A stretch of DNA of 64,000 nt from JAAYYY01 sp964579295 (GTDB taxonomy: Bacteria; Chloroflexota; Anaerolineae; Promineifilales; Promineifilaceae): contig CAZOGK010000001.1 in the NCBI GenBank assembly GCA_964579295.1, positions 186,001-250,000 of the forward strand, written 5' to 3'. How positions within the stretch are numbered: the first letter of the stretch is position 1; each line of letters begins with the position of its first letter. The notes below the pieces were generated by a model. That model did no database searches, was not told the DNA's origin, and saw only the letters and a program-made list of their open reading frames with translations. Positions 61,601-64,000 of the stretch are shown one piece after another. The translations under genes and the position numbers were made by a program.

Positions 61601-61701
61601 GTGGGCGTTGGCTCAGGCGTAGGGATTGGCGTCTCAGGCTCGCGGCGACAGCCAGCCGCCAGCACGACGACGATGACGAGAGCGAGCAGAAGCTTGCGCA
61701 T
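55663..61701 (-). CDS. large alpha-2-macroglobulin-like lipoprotein without a thioester
   Basis: A 2012-residue protein from ATG 61701 (signal LALVIVVVLAAGC, lipobox Cys). After a Pro/Thr/Ala linker come four Ig-like Big_5 modules (about 60-550: VIPADGSEGIDTDASITVLF, IVPGPNASEVAPTTAITITF). Macroglobulin MG domains follow. The A2M family signature is at about 1290 (FPDTAYWQASITTDDSGRAT, PDTLTTWRLHAKAVT), preceded by a run of nine Gly. The thioester domain at about 1500-1800 reads DRSCAHGLVSHFLPNLAI where active proteins have GC-x-EQ. The Cys (about 1522) is kept but Glu-Gln is His-Gly, so no thioester can form. Such proteins shield cells from proteases; this one would trap by shape alone. The terminal beta domain ends in EEFFPEVFGRSAGMIFS. 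Confidence 0.9.
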   Translation of the reverse strand: MRKLLLALVIVVVLAAGCRREPETPIPTPEPTPTAAAPSTAAATRPAATPTSAPAATPGAVSGRIDPDSIDWAPQVVYASPLPGEEVVLDGAITIRFDQPMNQPSVQQAFTIEDSEEREAVRGSFSWPEADTLVFTPQGELARSESYRVAIGTRAAGRNGQQLQEPVELLFQTVGALEVAQVIPADGSEGIDTDASITVLFNRPVVPLVSTGQQGDLPQPIALEPAVSGSGEWISTSIYRFTPAESLEGATSYEVTIAAGLEDVSGGVLEEAVTASFTTLQPSVESIVPGPNASEVAPTTAITITFSMAMDQAATEGAITLSRSTPLDFSWVDERTVVMTPQQMLDMGTSYTVAVGEQARAASGAATLDRLTTSSFTTMPLPRVVRTSPRDGEVAPAYQSNITVEFISPVDPETVEGHIEIVPQPEDVNYFISDRWVSIDFAMERKTTYRVTVPASVADPYGNTLAQAYSWTFTTAPLVPVVSLNLPLNVSQLTSGPTTAVDIVYRNVSRIDAALYELGLPITTLLEPYRVNEMGVPGAPLRSWSRPSDAAEDAASHTTIDLGDLPTGLYLLTAIGPEVSNEDRYWQNQRNLVVIADTNIVVKEMFGAVHVWVTDLASGQPAPGRALTLYNANGSEVGQATSDANGFASFSYEPPRSYLPGVAVVSGEPGAASFGVGASNWNGGASPWVFDIDVGGEDELAEFAYIYTDRPIYRPGDTVHYRGIVRDPNYARYGMPTRQSATVRVEQVTSFEPAQQLAEVQLTLDEFGAFSGEYIIPEDASLGRYQLHMPISGPNMMSRSFMVAEYRRPEFQVTVTPEMTQTVRGEAVDVTVEARYFFGAPASDLALEWLVRELPYRLPWSGPPYYRFTDEDVFYYFGGQDSDFSGNYVANGSGQTDAQGRFTITLPADMLEAVAAGSRIVTVEATVRDLSDFPVSASSQVIFHAADRYVGVTPASYLLQTGQEAAVRLITLDRDGEPLPNQEVEVIFYERRYEQVRESRPGFFFGNPWEPVDTEVARTTTTTDGEGEGQASFAPEQGGTYRAVAIIRDAQGRSHQSSTLFWVSGLDYIGWRNNTEIKTMELVADQPSYEVGDTARILVQSPFPGTVQAWVTIERGALIEQRLVTLASNSDFVEIPITDAFAPNVYVTIAALQGAGQEQFADIRLGIVELIVPPDQFALNVSLTPQSELFGPGETVSYEIQVTDVTGQPAAASLSLALVDLAVLTLQPDNAPPILDAFYERQPYRSVTGSGLFVSGEGLEIEVPSDIFGGGGGGGGGPEMANPSLRVDEDDVRRDFPDTAYWQASITTDDSGRATVEIPLPDTLTTWRLHAKAVTLDTEVGQASTDIVTSLPLLLRPVTPRFFTVNDALQIGAIVNNNTAAALDVTVSLEAEGLELQDEASQQVSVPAGGQRLVRWPVTVLDVTAADLTFRAEGGGFSDATRPSFGEGPDQLVPVYRYDAEDLVGASGVMEEAGQRVEAFLLPPAANTRQGSIDVQVTASLAGAVLEGLDYLNDPHVLDRSCAHGLVSHFLPNLAIVRAFRDLGLEPPGADAEIDEVINQSIQRLAQLQMSGGGWGWCYSRQVDPYLTAYVLYGLYHAGAEGYDLAGINVQSALQRLSIRDVESLGTPYAANRQAWFLYVRSLWDAAEVGDLDALVDVQRELLDPYARAYLAMAYQRLDRTNAHRQSLLSDLANDAVISATGAHWENAADDWRNLSSNIRGTAVVIAALAELDPNHAMASQAVRWLMSARQASHWTTPFETAWSLIALTDWMAATGELDAEFSYEARANRAQLGEGSFVQGDASRVDDYSAPLAAMLADEPNFLIFQRSEGPGRLYYTVHMDAFVDAASVEPVSRGFTVERAYYDADCDPEAQTCAPLTAIPAGERVRVELTIISSRDRTFVRVEDPIPAGAEAIDPNLATSAGGLGGSISRTDRSQYYYGYWGWWHFDRIEYRDDRVVFLSSSLPAGTYQYSYFLETALPGDFQVRPTVAYEEFFPEVFGRSAGMIFSIEE

Positions 61702-61813
61702 GATGTTTACCTGTATCCTGGTCGCTTTTATCCCCGGCCAGGAGAACAAAGAACACGCTAGCCGGGGCGTCCGTGACGCAGCGCCGGAGGAGCGCGCCCG
61801 GCCTATAACTGGT

Positions 61814-61822
61814 AGTGTATCA
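61814..61822 (-). promoter_or_regulatory. possible A2M-like gene promoter (-10)
   Basis: On the minus strand TGATACACT (61822-61814) is an extended -10; a poor -35 (TTTCAA) lies 17 nt upstream. The leader would be about 110 nt. Confidence 0.35.
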
Positions 61823-61910
61823 TGAGCGAGAGAGTGTTGAAAGCAGCCGTAGCTCAGTCGAGGGCCATTCATAAGAAGTGCGTGGAATTGTGGCGATTGC
61901 CTGCCTGCTT

Positions 61911-61919
61911 TGCTATAAT
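61911..61919 (+). promoter_or_regulatory. tadA extended -10 promoter
   Basis: TGCTATAAT is a full extended -10 element, with transcription starting near 61926, 23 nt before tadA. No good -35 is seen, as is usual for this type. Confidence 0.65.
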
Positions 61920-61948
61920 GGCCCTTCGTTAACAGCACGAACGTTAGC

Positions 61949-62434
61949 ATGGAAGAAAGCCAGGCAGCAGACGAGCGCTGGATGCGGTTAGCTCTGGAAC
62001 AGGCGGCGCAGGCGGCGACGCTGGGCGAAGTCCCGGTAGGGGCGGTAGCGGTCCACGAGGGCCGGGTCATCGGCGCTGGATTTAACCGCAAAGAGGCCGA
62101 CCAGGATCCCACCGCCCACGCAGAGATGATCGCCCTGCGCCAGGCGGCCGATCATCTCGGCAACTGGCGCCTGATTGGGGTCACGCTCTACGTGACGCTG
62201 GAGCCCTGCCCGATGTGTGCTGGCGCGATGATCCAGGGGCGGCTGGAGCGGCTCGTCTATGGCGCGCCGGACACACGCTTCGGCGCTGACGGCACGATCA
62301 TTGACGTGCTGGGCGAGCCACGCTTCAACCACCGCGTCGCCATAACCAGCGGCGTGCTGGAAGACGAGGCGGCCGCGCTGCTGCAGGGATTCTTCCGCAG
62401 TCTGCGCGAGCGGCGCGGGCTGGACGATAGTTAA
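61949..62434 (+). CDS. tadA: tRNA-specific adenosine deaminase
   Basis: A 161-residue deaminase that converts A34 to inosine in tRNA-Arg(ACG). Catalytic site: PTAHAEMIALRQAADHL (zinc His and proton-shuttle Glu) and LEPCPMCAGAMIQGRLERLV (two zinc Cys). The C-terminal HHRVAITSGVLEDEAAALL-like end is normal. Length fits TadA. It is followed after 6 nt by tRNA-Ser with no terminator between, so they share a transcript. Confidence 0.95.
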   Translation: MEESQAADERWMRLALEQAAQAATLGEVPVGAVAVHEGRVIGAGFNRKEADQDPTAHAEMIALRQAADHLGNWRLIGVTLYVTLEPCPMCAGAMIQGRLERLVYGAPDTRFGADGTIIDVLGEPRFNHRVAITSGVLEDEAAALLQGFFRSLRERRGLDDS

Positions 62435-62440
62435 ATACGA

Positions 62441-62527
62441 GGAGAGGTGCCAGAGTGGTTGATTGGGGCGCTCTCGAAAAGCGTTGTGGCCGTGAGGTCA
62501 CCGTGGGTTCGAATCCCACCCTCTCCG
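62441..62527 (+). tRNA. tRNA-Ser (anticodon CGA)
   Basis: An 87-nt class II tRNA. Acceptor arms GGAGAGG and CCTCTCC pair. The anticodon arm GCGCT-CTCGAAA-AGCGT gives CGA, a long variable arm (GGCCGTGAGGTCACC) follows, and the T arm is GTGGG-TTCGAAT-CCCAC. The discriminator is G and CCA is not encoded. Confidence 0.95.
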
Positions 62528-62534
62528 CTAATGT

Positions 62535-62565
62535 AAAGGATACCTTCTCCGGGTATCCTTTTTCT
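62535..62565 (+). terminator. terminator of tadA-tRNA-Ser
   Basis: AAAGGATACC (62535-62544) and GGTATCCTTT (62552-62561) form a 10-bp stem with a T run to 62563 and more T after. Confidence 0.9.
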
Positions 62566-62597
62566 TTGCGACGCTACCACCAGTTGACAGGAGAACA

Positions 62598-63161
62598 ATG
62601 ATGGCTGACCCTGATCGTTACGGGCTGGTGCTGGCCCACTTCCGCGCCGAAATTGACGACATGCTGCAGATGCACCCCCATTCGCCGCTATCCTACGAGC
62701 AACAGGAGCAGTTTGAGGGCCTGGACTATTACGAGCCTGACCGCAGCTTTCGCTTCAGCGGCGAGGCCGAGCGCTTTGAGGACGACGAGCCGCTGATTGA
62801 GATGCAGACCAGCACCGGCGACACCAGCCATTACCGGCGCTGGGGCCGCGTCACCTTTGACGTGGATGGTGAGGAAGCCAGTCTCGTCATCTACCAGGAC
62901 CCACTGCATGGCGACTTCTTTCTCCCGTTCAAGGACGCGACCAATGGCCGGGAAACCTACGGCGCCGGGCGCTACCTGGACAGTCACCGCCCCGCCCTGC
63001 GCCACCTGGGCGGGAACCAGATTGAGATAGACTTCAACTACGCCTACAACCCCTATTGCGCCTATAACGAGGCCTATAGCTGCCCGCTGCCGCCGCGGGA
63101 GAACTGGCTGACGGTGGCGATCCGGGCGGGGGAGAAGCAGTTCGCCCAGAAAGGCGACTAG
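62598..63161 (+). CDS. DUF1684 protein
   Basis: A 187-residue protein with the DUF1684 pattern in order: FFLPFKDATNGRETYGAGRY, IEIDFNYAYNPYCAYNEAY, and CPLPPRENWLTVAIRAGEKQ. The family is widespread, cytoplasmic and of unknown function, with the conserved Cys, Asn and acidic residues suggesting an enzyme. Two adjacent ATGs lie at 62598 and 62601; AGGAG (62589-62593) suits the second. It is a single gene between the tRNA-Ser terminator and a terminator shared with the next, convergent gene. Confidence 0.88.
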   Translation: MMADPDRYGLVLAHFRAEIDDMLQMHPHSPLSYEQQEQFEGLDYYEPDRSFRFSGEAERFEDDEPLIEMQTSTGDTSHYRRWGRVTFDVDGEEASLVIYQDPLHGDFFLPFKDATNGRETYGAGRYLDSHRPALRHLGGNQIEIDFNYAYNPYCAYNEAYSCPLPPRENWLTVAIRAGEKQFAQKGD

Positions 63162-63173
63162 AATGCGCCAAAT

Positions 63174-63207
63174 AAAAAGCAGGCGCACTCACCTGAGCGC
63201 GCCTGCT
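63174..63207. terminator. terminator between DUF1684 gene and GH-like gene
   Basis: AGCAGGCGC (63178-63186) and GCGCCTGCT (63199-63207) form a 9-bp stem. On the minus strand TTTTT follows, so it mainly ends the GH-like gene. Confidence 0.8.
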
Positions 63208-63232
63208 CTTGACTGAGCCGCTGGATCTTTCC

Positions 63233-64000
63233 TTAGCGAATGATACTGGGGAGCAAGACCTGGAGCGGATCGACGATGACCGTTCCTGACCCGGTATTGT
63301 CGGCCGCGGTGGTCTCTGCTATCGCGTTGTCGCTATTCACTTTAACCCAGTAGCGATGAACGCCTGGCGTTAATCCGGGCCACGTAACCGAAGCTGTGTA
63401 GGCCCGAGTGGCGCAGCCGGTGATGCCCGCGGGAATCGTGGCGGAGGCGATTTCGCTGGTGAGCCCTGCATTGCTGTAGAACGTGACTTTGAGCGGGCCC
63501 TGTGTCTCAATCGTGCCGTTGTTGCGGATGATCGCCGAAATCTGGGCGCTGGCCGTGCCGCCTGAAGACCAGGCCACGCCTCCCGGCGCCGCGGAAAGGC
63601 GCAGGTTGGGGATGTAGCCGCCGCTCTGGCTCCAGTTCTGGTATGCCTGGCCCATGAGCGTCAGGCCGCTGCCGTCATCCTTCACCAGGTTGTTGGAGGT
63701 CCAGACGTGGCCTTCGTTGACGGCATACCAGTTCCACTGCTGCACCAGGCGATAATTATCTTCCGGAAAACCCAGCGACGTATCGGTGGTATTTTCCAGG
63801 AAGTTGAGCGTTGCGTTCATGAAGGCGGTGACACGCTGCGGAGAAAAGGTATTCTGGAACTCATCTTGCAGTGAGTAGCAATTCGGGCACGGTTCTGGCG
63901 GTGGCGGCGGCTGATCGGTCGGCTCCATGTATGGGTACAGCGTGCCGAACTCGGTCATGATCAGCGGCTTGTTCTGGTATCCGCGCGACTTCATCCACTG
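63233..64000 (-). CDS. C-terminal part of a glycoside-hydrolase-like secreted protein with CARDB domain
   Basis: The frame is open at the right edge (it continues past M at 63994 as QWMKSRG), so about 255 residues of the C-terminal part are seen. The first 80 residues look like the last turns of a (beta/alpha)8 glycoside hydrolase: YQNKPLIMTEFGTLYPYM has the nucleophile-type strand with Glu, and LVQQWNWYAVNEGHVWTSNN suits a Trp-lined site. A CARDB-type Ig domain at about 128-240 follows (AWSSGGTASAQISAIIRNNG). The protein ends in LQVLLPSIIR, a tail I recall from Chloroflexota secreted proteins and which may mark sorting. The family cannot be named without the rest. Confidence 0.75.
   Translation of the reverse strand, partial: QWMKSRGYQNKPLIMTEFGTLYPYMEPTDQPPPPPEPCPNCYSLQDEFQNTFSPQRVTAFMNATLNFLENTTDTSLGFPEDNYRLVQQWNWYAVNEGHVWTSNNLVKDDGSGLTLMGQAYQNWSQSGGYIPNLRLSAAPGGVAWSSGGTASAQISAIIRNNGTIETQGPLKVTFYSNAGLTSEIASATIPAGITGCATRAYTASVTWPGLTPGVHRYWVKVNSDNAIAETTAADNTGSGTVIVDPLQVLLPSIIR

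Noticed and set aside
61848..61895. A short stretch resembling a tRNA D-arm and CAT loop (TAGCTCAGT, then CATAAG)
   Set aside because: No T arm or pairing acceptor follows, so it is not a tRNA gene, and the resemblance is too short to call a remnant.
1..64000. Mobile element, prophage or defence island
   Set aside because: No transposase, integrase, phage structural gene, restriction enzyme, toxin-antitoxin pair or long terminal repeat was found; composition is uniform.

Overview
The window is a 64 kb, GC-rich, densely packed stretch of bacterial chromosome. I infer a member of the Chloroflexota, probably Anaerolineae-like. The support is indirect: many lipoproteins and secreted proteins of types common there (VIT/VWA, SdrD_B-like, alpha-2-macroglobulin-like, LGFP-like repeats), an alpha-beta fused glycyl-tRNA synthetase, a secreted C-terminus ending in an LLPSIIR-like tail, and core genes that look neither proteobacterial nor firmicute. 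A 16S gene or marker-protein tree would be needed to settle it. I see no transposase, prophage, CRISPR array, plasmid function or rRNA; this is a stable housekeeping and accessory region. Recognisable sigma-70-type promoters (TTGACA/TATAAT with 16-18 nt spacers, or TGn-extended -10) and hairpin-plus-T terminators divide it into transcription units.

Layout. 1-4.1 kb: the start of a LysM/M23 lipoprotein running off the left edge; a TIGR03936/DUF2344 protein and a phosphodiester glycosidase lipoprotein; then a ribosomal operon rplU-rpmA-rpmE with a structured leader, where L31 is fused to an RNA-polymerase alpha-CTD-like domain. 4.2-7 kb: tdk-hpt-cca. 7-12.5 kb (minus): ssb, then plsX-fabF-NERD-like protein, then a 12-zinc-ribbon protein followed by folE. 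12.8-14 kb: Glu/Leu dehydrogenase. 14.3-19.8 kb: tRNA-Gln, a short GlmU-like uridylyltransferase, cdd, recO, fused glyQS, tRNA-Met(CAT). 20-23.7 kb: acyl-CoA dehydrogenase, a small zinc-knuckle membrane protein, and etfB-etfA. 23.8-25.7 kb: rsgA (apparent CTG start) and a repeat lipoprotein. 25.7-32.6 kb (minus): an esterase, three different ATP-grasp ligases and a VIT/VWA surface protein. 32.8-39.6 kb: prfA, a MaoC-type hydratase, PBP1A and a CocE-type hydrolase. 39.7-48.7 kb (minus): a two-component system, a complete branched-chain amino acid ABC transporter, and a CBS-ACT sensor. 48.9-51 kb: a glycosyltransferase and a DUF429-like protein. 51-61.7 kb: a SdrD_B/NBR1-like lipoprotein, nth, an S9 peptidase and a 2012-residue A2M-like protein without a thioester. 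61.9-64 kb: tadA, tRNA-Ser(CGA), a DUF1684 protein and the C-terminal part of a glycoside-hydrolase-like protein.

The most system-like locus is the esterase plus three ATP-grasp operon at 28.2-32.7 kb. It has its own extended -10 promoter and an operator-like dyad, and the combination suggests a pathway making a small amide or peptide. The L31-alphaCTD fusion is the most unusual single gene. Other points of interest are the liv transporter flanked by a Cache/GAF/PAS kinase and a CBS-ACT protein, the acd-etf operon with an embedded membrane zinc-knuckle protein, and the probable CTG start of rsgA.
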